Assembly (NCBI GenBank): GCA_036873755.1
Contig: JAVTVY010047925.1
Coordinates: 1 to 64,000 of the forward strand
Source of the DNA: Hanleya hanleyi
Taxonomy: Eukaryota; Mollusca; Polyplacophora; Lepidopleurida; Hanleyidae
DNA length: 64,000 nucleotides
Reading direction: 5' to 3'
Every line of letters starts with the position of its first letter. The stretch's first letter is position 1. The translations under genes were made by a program, and so were the position numbers. Positions 63,622-64,000 of this stretch are shown piece by piece. The notes below the pieces were generated by a model. The model did not search any database. It was not told the origin of the DNA and saw only the letters and a program-made list of their open reading frames with translations.

Positions 63622-64000
63622 CAATATTGTATTTTATTCTCCTTGCCATCTTGAAAACACAATGATAATGCTTTGGGCCGATATAACTCGTAGGCTAACC
63701 AAGTTAAAATGATCAAAACTAAAGGTCATCATATCACTTTCCGATCCATATGCCATTTCAAGCATTAAACTTTTGCTGAAAATATCACAATAATAGTGTG
63801 TAGAATATCTAATCATGGCCATGACCATGGTGAAATACTGACTAGGAAAATGAAACTGATATCACTCATCATTGTGGAAATTAAACCGTGGCCATGGTAA
63901 AATACTGACTAGAAAAAAAATGAAACTGATCTATATTCCGGAAATGAAATATCACGAATGTAGTACAGCCTTCAGCTAACGGTAGACTGAGGCTGCCGAT
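63622..64000. other. 5' flank of a further zinc-finger unit
   Basis: Homologous, with indels, to 4073-4540 upstream of zinc-finger gene A; a further paralogue is expected ~1.3 kb or more beyond the window edge. Confidence 0.6.

Overview
The window looks like animal, probably molluscan (possibly gastropod), nuclear DNA. The evidence is multi-finger C2H2 genes with spliced exons, several LINE relics, and a tRNA-derived SINE whose 3' end is the CACTCACTCACTC type that I associate with mollusc genomes (taxon is an inference). It is an accessory, repeat-built locus. Its outstanding content is two near-complete but broken Maverick/Polinton (adintovirus-like) elements in opposite orientation, each bounded to the base, plus two older Polinton relics.

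Layout. 1-400 is the 3' tail of a C2H2 zinc-finger gene. 1.2-4.07 kb is a rearranged Polinton relic (integrase scrap, protease, repeat-rich end). 4.1-9.9 kb is zinc-finger unit A (exons 5778-6011 and 7144-8187). 10-14.4 kb holds 54-bp satellites and palindromic elements. 14.5-22.4 kb is zinc-finger unit B (exons 18494-18730 and 19293-20204) with LINE insertions. 22475-35906 is Polinton 1 (13,432 bp, genes mostly on minus). 35913-42766 and 42767-62311 are two copies of a ~6.8-kb tandem duplication that carries no zinc-finger gene. Each copy holds a ~5.4-kb coding-poor element built round a 133-bp satellite. The second copy is split by Polinton 2 (46802-59611, 12,810 bp, genes on plus). 62.3-63.6 kb is a decayed Polinton end. 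63.6-64 kb repeats the upstream flank of unit A, so another zinc-finger unit probably starts just past the right edge.

Polinton logic. Both elements carry the same block in the same order: small paralogous ORFs, a tail-anchored membrane protein, retroviral-type integrase with chromodomain, Thr-rich membrane protein, packaging ATPase, two conserved small/medium virion-type ORFs, minor capsid (penton), basic core protein, major capsid and adenain-like protease. Most genes have their own TATA-like box about 30-60 bp before the start codon. Polinton 1 has no DNA polymerase. Polinton 2 keeps a polymerase B fragment that appears to lack the catalytic palm motifs B and C. Both have a broken integrase, so neither looks autonomous.

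History readable from the window. The duplicated segments supply the empty target site for each Polinton: TGTGGC filled at 22469/35907 and empty at 42761; AACAAT filled at 46796/59612 and empty at 39980. Both Polintons therefore inserted after the 6.8-kb duplication, while the satellite element and SINE inserted before it. The Polinton ends carry dense arrays resembling NRF1, YY1 and CCAAT-box sites, which may be their promoters.
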